Shown: in pieces, positions 1-12,653 of the stretch
Layout of the letters: each line of letters starts with the position of its first letter
Numbering within the stretch: the stretch's first letter is position 1
Assembly (NCBI GenBank): GCA_018398815.1
Contig: JAFLJL010004115.1
Coordinates: 70,452-134,451 of the forward strand
Reading direction: 5' to 3'
Length of the DNA stretch: 64,000 bases
Origin: Conus ventricosus
Lineage: Eukaryota; Mollusca; Gastropoda; Neogastropoda; Conidae
The notes under the pieces: model-generated
The model's database searches: none
The model's input: only the letters and a program-made list of their open reading frames with translations
What the model was told of the DNA's origin: nothing
Program-made: the position numbers and the translations under genes

Positions 1-218
1 CAATGTGAACTTGTGAACCCTCAAAGTCATTAACTTTGTGAACCTGTCTAAAGAAGCCACATAAGTCACAAACCCTTCTGAAATTTGTTCAACTTTGACA
101 TTTTTGGTCAACAGGGCCTGTAACACTGTACATTTCAGATTGTGTTTCATGGGTCACTTTTGGCTCCAGACTCCATAAAGCCCATCTTATGACTAGGCGT
201 TTTAAATAGAAAAAATTG

Positions 219-301
219 CTTGCCTCAGAACATAATTGTCACAAGTATTTTGAATACATTCTGACGGCCAATTCCTATCAAACAAGGTCATCACTGGCAA
301 G
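219..301 (-). ncRNA. C/D-box snoRNA-like unit 3, left-arm copy
   Basis: Reverse-complement counterpart of 62780-62863. On the minus strand the terminal stem CTTGCC/GGCAAG is intact. The C box region reads TGATGA followed by CC (one base lost against the right arm) and the D box CTGA is present. It would lie in intron 3 of the left-arm RPL14 copy. Confidence 0.55.
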
Positions 302-1097
302 AATAGGATTTTTATTGCGGAAACTGGTTACAGACTGCAGCTGATTTCTGGTTATGTTGAAACAGGTCTTTAATTGAAGCTTTTACATATATCATCGCAC
401 AGATCCTTTTCTTCATTGGAAAAAAAACAAACCCAGAAAGTCACGAAGTAGAAACAATATCATTATCAGTCAAGAAGGCTGGACCAAATTTAGAAATAAA
501 TATTCCAATCCATAATATTATCCATAATGAACCCCAATAAATCGAGGTGTATATGCCTAAAGCAGACTGCCACATATGAATGCAAACAGCCATATATAGG
601 TGTCTAGCTCAGCACGATTCACACCAAGATTTCATTTCTGCTTTGGGGACAGGCCAGTGATAACCTCACTTGCATTTTTTTTCCATTTTCTCATTGTCGT
701 CTCATCGACTTGTCACTTTAAAAATCAGATTTCTGATTGCTTATTTCTTTTCAGTTGCTGCTGGTACATCCTTATTAAACATACAGCAAGACCACTCTAA
801 GAAACCATAATCCAATACTGGATGAAGCGATTGTAGTTCTTCATTACTTGTAACAGAGCATGGCCAGGTTGTGACAGATACAGGACAATCGAAAATTGTG
901 TACACAGGACTACTTTACATGCCTGTGTGGCAGACTAATGTCCCTGTTTAAGCTGAGTCGACGTAAGCACTAAATTTGCGCAAATCATATTCTAAGTTTC
1001 TCTACACATTTGGTTGCCTAACTTATTTCCAAGAGATAAATTTGCAAATAAAGGACACTCATGCGTCTATGAACAATGGTATCTGCTTTATTTACGG

Positions 1098-1122
1098 CCC
1101 CCCCCCCCCCCCCCCCCCCCAG
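1098..1122. repeat. Poly-C tract
   Basis: About 24 consecutive C. The right-arm counterpart near 61935-62000 does not show this tract, so the homopolymer is probably a consensus error or allele-specific. The translated proline run here is not a gene. Confidence 0.8.
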
Positions 1123-1438
1123 TCCTTGACAGTAATCACAGGCTCCAAAGGGAGACATGCGTAACAGCACAGAGTACATCACAAAAGAGTATACACTTCA
1201 ATGCTTTCTTCTGGTGTGATTCCCTCCCTTCTGAAAACCCTGTTTCTTAGGATTTCTCAAAGTTGTTACCCAAAGATGTGCCATGTGTTAAATTAACATT
1301 TTAAGAAAACTGTCTTGCGTTTTTTTTTTTTTATTGACACATCACTTTATGAGCTACCTGATTAGAATGATTTGTGGGCTTCACAAAATATGTTGGTAAC
1401 CATAAAGTAAACTATAAAAGGCTGCCTTCTGATGAGCA

Positions 1439-1530
1439 GCCTCTGCCTCAGATTAGGGAATGACAACAAGTGTTCAGATGACACATTATGACGGCCAATT
1501 CCTATCAAACAAGGCTCATCACCGGCAAGC
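1439..1530 (-). ncRNA. C/D-box snoRNA-like unit 2, left-arm copy
   Basis: Counterpart of 61600-61687. On the minus strand it has TGATGA (C box) after GCTTGCCGG, and CTGA (D box) before the closing stem. The stem has a small insertion against the right arm. Confidence 0.55.
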
Positions 1531-2131
1531 ACTACTCAGTGACTCCCTTCATGCCCTAAATGAAGACAGGGAAACGTAATGGGCATGTGGAAAAGGCTCA
1601 TAAAGACCTTTACGACATGCTTACATGTGGCTTAACAGTCTTGCATGTACTAGCAGGATGACATATTGGGTATATTTCTATATGTTTAGCACCTTTGATT
1701 TCAGGGGAGATAAGCCTGCTGTGGCTTAGCAACTTTCATGTCTGGGATATCTTTACATAGATTTTAAAATTTTATGGTGTACCATGTTTGCACAGACCCA
1801 AGTGCCTCTGAAGTCTTGCGGATATAAACTTCTGCTTTAGACTTTTCACTTTATTCTGCCATCCTAGAAAAACCCCCACCCAATACACAAACTTGAAACT
1901 TAATTCACTGAAGGACTGAAAGATCTTGCCATTTTAGTTTGCAGTCTTTACTGGAATGTAATTTATATTGCATGTCAATAATCCTGTGCATTTTGGAGGT
2001 AATTTTCATTGCAGAGTCACTCTGTTCATGTACCTTGAAATTTTCGCCTTATTATTCAGTATCTGATCACCAAGCCAAAAAAAAGATTCTAATGTTTAAT
2101 GACACAAGATCAATGAAAGCTTCTTTGTTAA

Positions 2132-3607
2132 CCTCTTGTATTCCTAACGGGCGCAGCGGGAGCGTGAGACAGCGCGCTAGATTCGTAACGGGCGCAGACG
2201 GGAGCTTGGCCCGCCGCCTGTGTATGGTACTTTTCCATCAACGTGCTGACTCCGTGAAAATACTCGGAGAGTCACTAAAGCTTGTTGGGGATTTCCCATT
2301 AGCCCAGTAATCTGGCAGCATTTGTGGATGCTGGCCACCACTTCCCATCACTAAGAAAGAGGGAAATGGCAAGCGAAGAGTTGTGCGTAGAGACTGACGA
2401 TTTTCACAATTGGCGTGTCTGCTTACAACAGCGAGTTTGATGATATTCCTGAGTATTCAGCGGAGGAGTGGGATCAAATTATGCAAGAAGTTGAGAAGTA
2501 TGAAAATGGAGAGTTAGGAGAAGAGAATTATGTTGAAATCGGCACCAATGAAGGAGAGGAAAATGGGTGAAAGCGACCCTCGATACAACGTGCTACTCGC
2601 CGTTCTGCAAAACAATGGCGACGGCTACACATCCTGCCCATGTGGTCGCATTCCAACAGCCGACAGGCCAAGCGCACTCACTGCCGAACACTGCCACCGC
2701 ACTAGATTATTTCTTTTTTCTACCTCTCCATTTTTCCAACTAGTAGCAGAAAAAACTAACAGATACGCTCAACAAAGACAAGCAGTTAAGGGCAACCTGA
2801 CCCCCTCTGGTTCGACACAACACCTGACGAAAATGCGGGGCTGTCTCTGTACTGATTATTCCGTATGACAACTAAGGGATGACGCGTAGAAACGTCATAT
2901 ATGTGTTCTTTCTGCCAGGTTTCCTCTATACTTTCACAGAATGACTGTTTCCATGACTACCATGCGCAGAAAGTGGCTCCAACAGTTAGGGCAGTTTGCT
3001 AGTCTCTCTGTGTGTACGTGTATATATGCTTACCTGTAGTTTATGGTGACAGTGCTTTGATGACACTTGGCAGTGACACTCTATCAATTTCTTCACAGCT
3101 ATACATTGTGTAAATACATATGGACATGTATACGGCGCTTAGAACAGTGACAGAAAAACAATGAGGAACTGTGCTTGAATCTACAGTAACTGTTCAGTAG
3201 TGACAATTGACACTAGTTGTGTGTGACATTCTGTGGATTACCTGTGGGGACTGTACAGGCGGACAGAAGACAGATCATCTCACTTAGGCCGCAGCTTTCA
3301 TTTTACAACACTAACATGGGATAACTGCATGTTGGTGTGCTGTATTAGAATTGTCACCATCGCATGTGACACATTAGGTGACATTTTGGTGACAGTGACA
3401 CGACCTTTCACCTCGAGACACACAAAATCTTGCTCACAGTATAGAACAAAGCCTTGTGATCATACATGCGGAATTTCGTAGCTCTAGCGGTTTTTTTCTT
3501 GGTTGTGGTGAAGCATGAACCATACATACCCATTTTAAGGCTAAATTCACCAAAAAAATCTGAAAACTAGGGGGAATTTGGCCTCAGAGAATCTGAATAC
3601 AAGAGGG
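2132..3607 (+). mobile_element. piggyBac-like element, left-arm copy, transposase remnant on + strand
   Basis: Counterpart of 59522-61002. Ends read CCTCTTGTATTC and GAATACAAGAGGG. TTAA flanks the left end (2128-2131) and a degraded TTAG flanks the right. Subterminal GC-rich repeats of the type CGGGCGCAGACGGGAGC lie at about 2150-2215. The transposase remnant (about 2395-2868) includes an acidic N-terminal stretch and the conserved-looking block around NRYAQQ. Same degenerate state as the right copy, plus extra indels. Confidence 0.75.
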
Positions 3608-3679
3608 TTAGACATCATCATTTAAAAAAAAAATAATATATCCGAAAATCAATCAGGTGCAGAAAGAGAGAAGAGGCAA

Positions 3680-3761
3680 CTTGCCTCAGATTAGGGATCG
3701 TCAGCAAGTGTCATGTGACACATTATGCGGCAATTCCTATATACAAGGTTCGTCACGGCAG
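3680..3761 (-). ncRNA. C/D-box snoRNA-like unit 1, left-arm copy (degraded)
   Basis: Counterpart of 59366-59451. D box and 3' stem (CTGAGGCAAG on minus) are intact. The C-box side has lost bases, reading CTGCCGTGACGAACC, so the 5' stem is imperfect here. Confidence 0.5.
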
Positions 3762-4510
3762 TATCGAAGTCCTCACCCAAAATTAACTTTTCAAATGACT
3801 TTTTTTCATTTTATCCAACTTAAAATTGATTGAGCCCATGCATCTGGTTATACAGAGGGGAATTTTAAGAATTTCAATTTAAAAGAAAAATTTCTCGGCC
3901 CCCAAAGAAAATTCCCCCAAACACCCCTCTCCTCATGGTATAATTTAAAAAACTGTAATATTGCACAAATTGCTGTAAAAGTGGTAGAAGCTATTGCCCA
4001 GGGGTCTGGGGGTTTTTTCTTCAAAAAACCGAGGTATAAAACTAAAAAAGTTGAGGTTGCTAAAAAAAAATTCAAGACGGGACCAAACCAGCTGGAAAGG
4101 ACTGTGAAAAAAAAAAGCAGAAGAATATTCTAACTATAAACCCTGCTTTTTAAAGACAGGAAAAAAAACGGGTTTATTATCGTTTTTTCCTGAAAAATCT
4201 TAATTTATGAAACTATGTCACTTGTCAGCTTTCCCAAAAAAAGGGGTCTTCTTTTAAAAAAATTTTCCATTTTATTATTTTAAAAAAACTTTTAAAAGCT
4301 AGCTGGCTTGTAGTGGTAGCAAGTTTAAAAGGAAAGCATGCATGAACCTGCTGTTAAAGGGGGGAACAAGCTTTTCTTTTCCCCTTTTTTTAAAATTTTC
4401 AGTTTTGTCCCAGCCACCGGGCGCAGAAAAACTCTTATTTTTCCCGGGTTTTTTCCCGCACCGGGCACGAAATAACACTTTTTACTAAACTAGAACCCTT
4501 TTGATTTGTT
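3762..4510 (-). other. RPL14 intronic sequence with a ~1-kb exon-containing deletion junction at ~3858
   Basis: Sequence matches the right arm (minus orientation) up to about 3858, which corresponds to right-arm 59267. It then resumes at right-arm about 58290 and continues to the DIRS end. The missing 58290-59266 segment contains RPL14 exons 2 and 3 and the CT microsatellite. The remaining sequence here is A/T-homopolymer-rich and error-laden. No gene is visible. Confidence 0.75.
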
Positions 4511-7500
4511 GAAAGGGAAATTTTTTTTCAAAAATTACTTTTAAATTAACTTACTTACCTTGGCTCCAAATTTGCAATAAGCGGCAGAAATTTTTGTTTC
4601 CCCTGCCTCGTATCCCAAAAAAGGGTCCGTTACGGACAAAAAAAACCCTTGAAAGGGCCTCTTTCCCCTTGCGCAGGGCCAAAAACCATCCTTTTTTTCG
4701 GGGTATACCCAAAAGCCGGGACTGAGAATTCCTGATGGAACCGGGGAAAGGCGGGGGGTAGGGAGGGCCTCTGCGTGGCCACGGTAAGTATGTTAAAATT
4801 AAACGTAATTTTGAATAAAAAATTTTCCTTTTAATTACACATACATCCCGTGGCTCACAAATTTTGCTTTTTCCCCACTCCCTTGGAAGGAGGGTAACCT
4901 GGTTCCCGCCTGGAGGAGTGAGAAGACCCGGGAAAGCTTTTGGGGCGGAGAGGGAGTGTTGGGCCACCACACCCTGATGCGATCCCCTAGCCCCATAATC
5001 GCGCAGACGAGAAACGTGCGTTTGTTTAAATTGGTTTGAAGGTGCCAGGGGGAACCCCAATATGAGGCATCAAAACCCTCTGAATGCTGAATTATGAGCT
5101 ACTCCCAAAGGGGAAAGGCCCATGCCTAATTCATGAGGTTTTGGTGGGGAAAAAACGCAAATCTCCTTCGGGGTCCGCCCCCCGCAGCTTTTGATTTTCT
5201 CTCAGCCATAGAGAAAATTGGGAAAGAGCGCCTGGAAATCCCCCTTTAAAAACCTTCGTTGTAAGAGAAAAAAGGGTGGCGTTTGTTTGGGAAACCCGAA
5301 GATTTCGTGCGTTTCCTATACCCAAGAGCGCGCACCGGCCCAGAGAGTGCGGTTTCTCTTTCGGGGGGGCGAGATAAAAGTGAGGGGAAAGAATGGGTTT
5401 GTCGGTGAAGGAGAACCGGGGCAACGGGGTTTTTTCCCCTAAAAATTCGGGGAGGGGGCGAAGAGTTTAACGACCACCGGTTCGGAAGCGACGTCCCAGG
5501 CAGGGCCCTAAGGGCTGGATTTCCCACTGCAGCGCCCCCTGGGGGCCAGGAACAGAGGAAAGGCTGTTTGGGGAAAAGGGGAATTTTCAGAAAACCCCCC
5601 CGGGGTTTGGGCTCGAAAGGGGGAGCCTGAGGGGGAGAGGACTGGAAAAGATTCCCCCCGGGGGTTTCGGGGGGGGCCCATCGGGCCCCTGTGGGGCCCT
5701 GTTTCCCTCTGACCGATCCCAAAAGAAGAGGGTCGTCCCGAAGGAGGGGCCCCCCAAAACTGGCGGATAGTGTGGAAATACCCGCCCTGTGAACCTTAAC
5801 AGAGGGGGCTAAAAGCTTTTTCCCCGATAAAAGAAAAGCTGGGTATTTTCCCCAATAGGCATTGAGGGGGGAATGAGGTGAATGCGTGGTTGGGGCCCCA
5901 AAGGGGAGCCAGCCTTTCCAGTGGAAGGGTAGGAAACTTTGGGTCCCCGGGCCCTGTGGGCATGTTCCCCCAAGGGCCCGATTCCCGCGGGGGAGGCGCC
6001 TTGTGCAGACAGCTTTTGCCCCCGACAGTAGCAGGCAGTGAAGATGCAGACGTTTGGATTCCCCATGTGGAATCCCGGCCCGTGGCAAAGGGCGGGGGAT
6101 TTGTTTTAAAGGGGAAAGCGGTATCGGGGCACGGGGAGACAGGGGGAACATTTTTTAAAAACCCGCTTGGGCCCGGCCGGGTTTGGGGCCACAAGAAAAA
6201 AAGCGGGGTTTTCGTTTTCCCCTTGCTTTTGGGGTTTAAAACTTTTCCCAGAATGGGGAAGGGGGGAAAAGGCCCATAGCCCCCCAGTGGGAAACCAAAG
6301 GGGAAAGGGCCCAGGGCGCCCCACAGCCCGCTCCCGGGAAACCGGGAACTGGGGGGGACATCAGCGGGGGGGAAAAAACCGGTGGTTGAACCGGGTGACG
6401 AACAGGGCTTTTTTGGGGTTTTTAAACCCCATCAGTCCAGAAAAGGCCCAGGATTGGTGGACGGGAGTCCAGTCTGGGGGGAAGAACCATGTGCCCCCTG
6501 CTGGGGGGAGTCCGCGAGAATTTTGATTTCCGGGGAAGTGTTTGGGCCCGGGATCCGGTTTGATTGTGTCCGCCCCAAAAGGAGAAGCTGTTCCCCCTTC
6601 AGGGACGGGGAGTGAGAACGCGCTCCCCCTTGCTTTTTAAATCCAACCTCTACGAGTGTTTTTTTCGGTGTTGAGGAAAAACGGTTTTCCCTTCAGAAAG
6701 GGAAAAAAAACCCTTTGAGGGTTGGGAAAACAGGTTTCCCAGCCCCCAGCCCGTTGATATGCCAGGCCCCCTCTCCGGGGCCTTTCCCCGGCCGGGCCGT
6801 CAGAGGGGAAAGTGGGCCCCCACCCGGACTGGGACGGGGCCCGGTAAAACGGGTCCCCCTGGGGGAGGAGGGGGTGTGAGGGGGAAATCCCTGAGCCACC
6901 CGGGGATGGGATTTCCTTTGGGGCCCCCGTTTGTTTTGGGAACCACTGACCGAAAAGGATCGGAAGGTCCCACGACTGAAACGCCTGCGCCAACCTTGGG
7001 GAAAGGGGGCTTAAAACCCGGCGTTTGGCAGTCTTTTCGAGGGGCAAAAAAGGGGGGCCAAAAGGGCTCCGTCAGCCCGGGAAGAGGGGGCCGTTTCCGG
7101 GCCCTGGAGCTTTTTCCCGGGGGAAAAGGAGATGGGCCAAGCGGGCTGGGGGGAAAACCAGGGTTGGGGGGTTGGAGAGCCCAAACCCATTTGGGGGTTT
7201 GGGGAAAGGACAGGGCCCAAAAACTAAAAACTGCTGGGGAGGGAAAGAGATCGGATTTTCTCCTCTTTGCAAACCAAACCCCAGTGCTGACAGAGGTTAA
7301 AACCTGGGGGGTTTGTGGGAGCACAGGGGGGGGGATGAGGAAAGAAGAAGAAAATCGTCGAGATAGGTTTTTCCCCCCCCCCGGAAATTCCTTTCCCCCG
7401 AACCATGAAAAGCAAATTTCCCCGGGGGCCCCTTGGGTAAAAACCCCAAAGGGGTCGGGGCTAGAAAAAAGGGAAAAGAGCCCTAAAACTAAAAAAACGC

Positions 7501-8590
7501 GGCTTCTCCAAGGGAAGGGGGAGTTTTTCCCTGTCCCTTGGGGGGATCAAGAGTGGAAGTAGAAACTTTCAGGTCGGGATCCCGGGCCCAGTCCCCGGGA
7601 TGGGGCCCGCGCGGATTGACATGGGGGTTTCCACCCCAAAAACGGAGGACGAAAAAAACCTTTTTCAAGGGGGAGAGGTTTTACCCCCGGTCTCCATCCT
7701 CCAAAAGGGCTTTGGGAACCAAAAAATGGGGCCCCAAAAAACCCCGGAGAGGAAGGGAAGAGGATTTCCCCTTTTGGCCCCCTTGGCTAACAGGGGAAAA
7801 GGGACCCCCGGGGTCTAAGGCCTGAGAGGCCCCCTAGACCCCGAGGGGGCAAAAGGAGGGGGGAAAGGAGTAAAGAGGAGCCTTTACTGCCCCCCAAAGG
7901 GGAAGCCGAAACCCGACGTGATCCCCCGCAGAGCCCAAGGGTTTGGGGGGGGAAAGCCGCTCCCAGGCATGAGGTTTCCCCGGACAGGGCTGCCCCCAGG
8001 ACCGCCCTGGGGGGAAGTACCCAAAGGTTTGGGGGCAAATTTATTGGGGGTGGGGGCCCTCGAGACGTGGGGGCTTTCCCGGCCCCCCCCCGGCCGTTTC
8101 CCGAGGCCGACCCCTGCTTTGGGTTGGGATGCCCGGGTCCCCCGGGGGGCCCAAAAGGGCTGGCGTTTCCCCTTTGGTTTTTAGAGAATGGTTTCATTTA
8201 CCAAGATGGGCCCCCTTGGCAAAAAGGGAAGGGCCCCTCGGCTTGAGAAATTCCCCCGACGCCGCAATCCAGGGGAAATTTGGGGGGGGAAACCAGGCGT
8301 GAGGGCCTGGGGCCTCAATGGGCCCCCCCAATTTTTTGGGCCCCCCCTCATACAGTCGGTACCATTACCGAATTTTAAAAAGGGAGGGTTAGCCCCAGTG
8401 GGGTGGACCCCCGGGGGGAGTTCCGGGTGCCGAAAAGGGCCCGGGGGCCCTGACCCCCCGTGAGGATGACCCCCGCCTCCCGGGCAAGGGAAGCCAGGAA
8501 GGCCACCCAGCCCCCGAGGAAATAAAAACCAGGCGGAAAGGCCCTCGTCCCGAACTCCGAATTTTCCCCCAGGGGCGGGGGCCACGAAAT

Positions 8591-8591
<1 letters not shown>

Positions 8592-8622
<31 letters not shown>
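8592..8622. repeat. Poly-G tract (gag poly-proline region of DIRS)
   Basis: About 30 G, matching the poly-C at 53777-53799 in the right arm. Confidence 0.85.
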
Positions 8623-8623
<1 letters not shown>

Positions 8624-8880
8624 AGGGCCCCTTTTGGGAAAGTGGTGCGCTTTTGGGAAGGGCCAGAAAAGGCCCGGGTGGCTGATTCCCCCGGGCCCCT
8701 TCCCCCGGGAGGGATCCCCGGGCCCTGGGTGGGCCGAAGGGGCCGGGGGGAAGAGGCCCGCATGGGGGAGAGCTGGTCATAAAAACCCGGCCCCAGGGGA
8801 AACCCCCGGAAAACAGGGGGCCCATACTGGCCCTTGGGGGGCCCCTGGCGCCCCGGCAAAAGGGGCCCCGACCCCCGATA

Positions 8881-8914
<34 letters not shown>
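8881..8914. repeat. Poly-G tract (gag poly-proline region of DIRS)
   Basis: About 33 G, matching the poly-C at 53512-53539 in the right arm. Confidence 0.85.
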
Positions 8915-10056
8915 GGGGGGTGATGCTTTGGTGCTGGCCCCAAACCCCGGGAAAGGGGGGCTGATGCGCCGTCCCTGAGGGAGCCCCGAAATGAGGGCGA
9001 AACCCAAGTGTTCTGCCCAAGAGGGGCCCCCCAAAGGGGGGCAAAAACCCCCTGGGGGATTTGGGAAAAAACTGGGGGTGAACGAGATTCAGCCCCTTTA
9101 GGGGAGGGTTTTTCCCTTGGGGGCGGCCCTTGTGTTACCCAAACGCCCAAAGGGGGAAAGGGAGACGTGACGGGCTGCCCTTTTTACCCCACCCCTGAGC
9201 CCCCGTCGTTAGAGGGCTGTGCCCTCCTCGATTCTTTCCATGGGAAACGAACCCTGGGCAGTAGAAAAGCAGCGGGAAATGGCACAGGATGCATAAGGGG
9301 AACGACAGAACCGCAGCTGGTCGTTTTTCCGTTAGGGGACAAGATCGACAGAAATCAGCTGAGCCCATCATCGTTTCTGTGGGGTGCTGGCCAACCAGTA
9401 AATGGGGGGGCCGGGTGCCCCCGTTCCCCCAGGGAGCCTGAAAAGAGGGCGAAACCCCAAACGTTCTACCCCAAAAAAAAGGGGGGAAAAAATGGGGGTG
9501 GGGGAAGGGAAAAAAATGGGGCCCCAACGAGATTCAGGCCCCTTTAGGGGAGGTTGCTTCCCTTGGGATTGCACACCGAGCGAAAGGGGGAGGTAGGGAA
9601 AAGTTTGTCTGCCTCATCCCCCCCCCTGGCCTTGTCATGGGGCTCGTGCACTTCGATTCTGCCTGGGAAACGAAAATGTGTGCAGTAGAAACCCCGCTGA
9701 ATGGGCACCGGGGTGCAGTAATGGGAACGACGAACCGGGAGTGAGTCGTTTGCCCTTAGGGACAAGGGGAAAGGGGTCGAAAAGAACCCCAGTGAAAACG
9801 AAACACCGTCCGAATTAAGGGGTTGCGAGAAAGAGCTCGCTTTCACAACAAAAGCCCCGCTTTAGGGTTTAAAATGAAAACCTTTGGGGAAAGAAGAAAA
9901 GAAGAGAGGGAAAGTGACGCTGAAGGGGGGAAAGGGGGTTTTTGGGCGGCCGCGACCCAAAAAGCCTTTCGGTGAGACGCAGGAATCGAAGGGCGAAAAA
10001 ATTTGGGAAAACTCGCCTTTCCACCCAACGCCCTTTACGTACGTTCTCCCCTTTAA

Positions 10057-12384
10057 ACCAAAGCCTACCAGATCGGAAAGAGATCGACCCCGGGGATTTC
10101 ATTCTTTCTGAAAAACCGGGGTCGACCCCGGGTCGGGCCGCTGAAAAACTCGGTCAACGACTTTCGCTTTTTACCATGATACCCCGGGAAAGCAAAATTT
10201 TTTTCGACAGAAAGGGTCTTTCCCGGGACTTCCGTTTTTTGGACGCCATTTTTGGGTTTTTTTTGCATGGTTTTGGTGGGGTAGTTTCATGCTGTTTTAA
10301 TTTTCAAAGTTCCCGGGTTTTTTTTTGCCCAAGATTTTTTTGGGGGAAAAAGGCGGAAAACAAGTAAACCCATTCAACTCGCAGAATTTTTTTTTTTCTG
10401 AATGATATTGTAAGAGAGCGTATTTTGCGGGCTAATCTTGAAGAAGATTTGAAAACAAAACGGGTTCGGACGTCAATCTTGACTAGTTATGAAAAAAAGA
10501 TCGACTGCTGACTGATTTTTAGGCCCGGAAAACAAAAGGGTTCAGGCGATAAAAATGACGACCCCCAACTCCCCCCCCGCTGCCCGGGCCCCGACCCCAA
10601 AAAAAAAGGGGGTGGGAAAAAGAAAAAGGGGAAAAAGGGGGGAAAATTTGGCGGGGGGTCCGGGGGCCGCCCTAAAGGCCCCCCGGGGGGGCCCGGGGCT
10701 ATGCCCCCGGTGGGGGTAGGGGGCAAAACCCCTTAAACTGAGCAATTTTTCATATTTCAGTATCTTTAAAAAACAACCCCCGAAAAGCATAAAAATGGCA
10801 AGAAAAAAAAAAAATAAAAAAACAAGCTTTTTTTTTTCTATTTTCCCCCACGGATCTTCACCTCGTGGCTAACGGTTTTCCCTTTTCCAACCCCCCATAA
10901 AGTCACTGTTTACGCCCCCATTTTTCCCCCAGCCATTCCAGTTCCCCTTGTTTTTCACGGGGGAATCGATTCCGTGGCCCCAAAAAATTTCTCCCCCCTC
11001 GGGGGATTTGTCGGAACCTTTTTGACGACTTCGGAACTTTTGGGCGTGCAACTTGTAAGACAATTGGCGCCGGAATCGCAAATGGGGACTTTTCACAGCT
11101 AAGTTTATTCCCTTCCCCTTTTTTGTGTTTCGGTAAGCCGAATTCCATTTTTCACCCTTTTAAATTTTCCTGGGTGCCCAAAGAGCCCGGGGTTTTTCCC
11201 TTTGAGAAAAAACGATCGAGAACCCCAAAAGCGATCCCCCAAACTTTTGCTTTCGAAAACAAACCTCATATAATTCCCCCCCCCAGTTTTCTCAACGGAT
11301 TTGCATTTGTTTTCAAAAATGACCTGAGGCCTCCCAAAAAAGGGGGTATTCCGCCGGAAAAAGGGGGAAAATTCCCCGTCTGAAAAAAAGGGAAAAAAAG
11401 AAAAACAAAATTGCTAGAGATTCTTTAATTCTTGTGGAAAATGGTTGGGGTACCCAAGGGAAATGAGGCCCCCCAAAAATTTTCCCCTTGGTTTTTTAGG
11501 GAGGAAACCCGGGGCAGGTTTAGGGGGTTTTGTCCCACGATTTGCCTGTAGGGCTCACCCTTTTTCCTTTTGATTTTAGAAGAATTTTGGCCCGACTTTT
11601 AAAGAGGGAAAAAAAATTTATTTTCTTTCACAAAAGCAAGCGAAAAAAGGGTGAAAAAAACTCTGGCCTGAAATAAAAAGCCCCGTTTATCAAAAAGGGA
11701 AAGGGAGCTGGACAAAAGGTACATCATCACCACAGTGTGTGTGTGTGTGGTGTGTGTGTGTTGGGGGGGAAGGGGGGGGGGGGGGTGCTCAGTGCACTTG
11801 TGCAAAAGCACATTTTTGTTGAATTCCATCACAATCTAAAGCCCAGTATTCAGTAATTGTTCTTGTTATTTTTTCCCCTCAGTTGTTAGAAGACAAATCT
11901 TCTTGTATGTGATGCCTTCAGTTTAACAAAATTGTTGAAGTTTGGGTGGTTGTTTTTTGCTTCACAACAAAAGTTGATTATTTAGTGTGGCATACCATAC
12001 AGAATGACTTTATTTTGTTCCTGAAGGTTCAGTACTTTGTTTAGACTTGGAAAATCACTCTGTGCTCCTAATCCATGATGTTCTGTGGGTACAGTGAATT
12101 TAGGGAAAATTGTTTTAGCACTGAGAACACGAAGTACAGTTAGTCTGTTCGTTTGTTTTTTTTTTTCCTCGTGTACCAGTTCACTATATGTGGGGGAAAT
12201 GGCTCTCTTTTGGATGGAGTGATGACTTGAATTTTTTTCATTATCTTTACAGAATAGATAGTAAGTTAAAAACAAATTTTCTATTGAGGTTTCTTTATGG
12301 CAAGTGTGTATGTGTTGCGGAGTTACCTCTCTTGGCATGGTATTCTCATAGTCATATAGCACAAAGTCATGCGGGTAGGCAGAG
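10057..12384 (+). mobile_element. piggyBac-like element inside DIRS, left-arm copy
   Basis: Counterpart of 50161-52397. A TTAA lies at 10053-10056 and the far end reads GGTAGGCAGAGGGTTAG at 12374-12390. The internal first-exon-like frame (about 10320-10560) and the CA/GT repeat (11736-11761) are recognisable but corrupted. Confidence 0.6.
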
Positions 12385-12653
12385 GGTTAGTGAAAACATA
12401 AGCAGGACACCAATGAACAGCAACAACAATCGATAGATTGCAAGGAAAAGCAAAAAAATACTTAGCTGCTCGTGTACACAAGGCTTAACGGGAAAATGGC
12501 TGCGAGAAAAGAGGGTGGTTCTGAGCATGCGCAAGGCACGAGGCCCTTTCAAGGGTTTTGTTGTCCGTACGGACTTTATTGTATACGAGGCAGGGATAGC
12601 AAATTGCTGCCGCTATTGCATTAGTGGCCACGGTATAGTATGTGTAATTAAAA

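Larger units (their letters stand above)
4511..12653 (-). mobile_element. DIRS1-like retroelement, left-arm copy (very poor consensus)
   Basis: Counterpart of 49891-57675 in reverse. Recognisable parts are the outer end with the sequence TTACTTACC at 4551-4560, an internal complementary region at about 4775-4862, tyrosine recombinase and RNase H/RT remnants on the minus strand between about 5.1 and 8.2 kb, gag-like sequence at about 8.2-9.9 kb, and the other terminal repeat at about 12495-12653. It is interrupted by a piggyBac-like element (10057-12384). Bases are systematically smeared into homopolymers, so no frame can be trusted. The long open frames on both strands here are mostly GC-rich artefacts. 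Confidence 0.8.

Noticed and set aside
4551..9846. Many long open frames on both strands (e.g. 5246-6151, 8181-9044, 8389-9150), rich in Pro/Gly
   Set aside because: They lie in the smeared, GC-homopolymer copy of the DIRS element. Both strands are open because stop codons were lost to poly-G/C. The real DIRS frames are seen at 54.3-57.3 kb.
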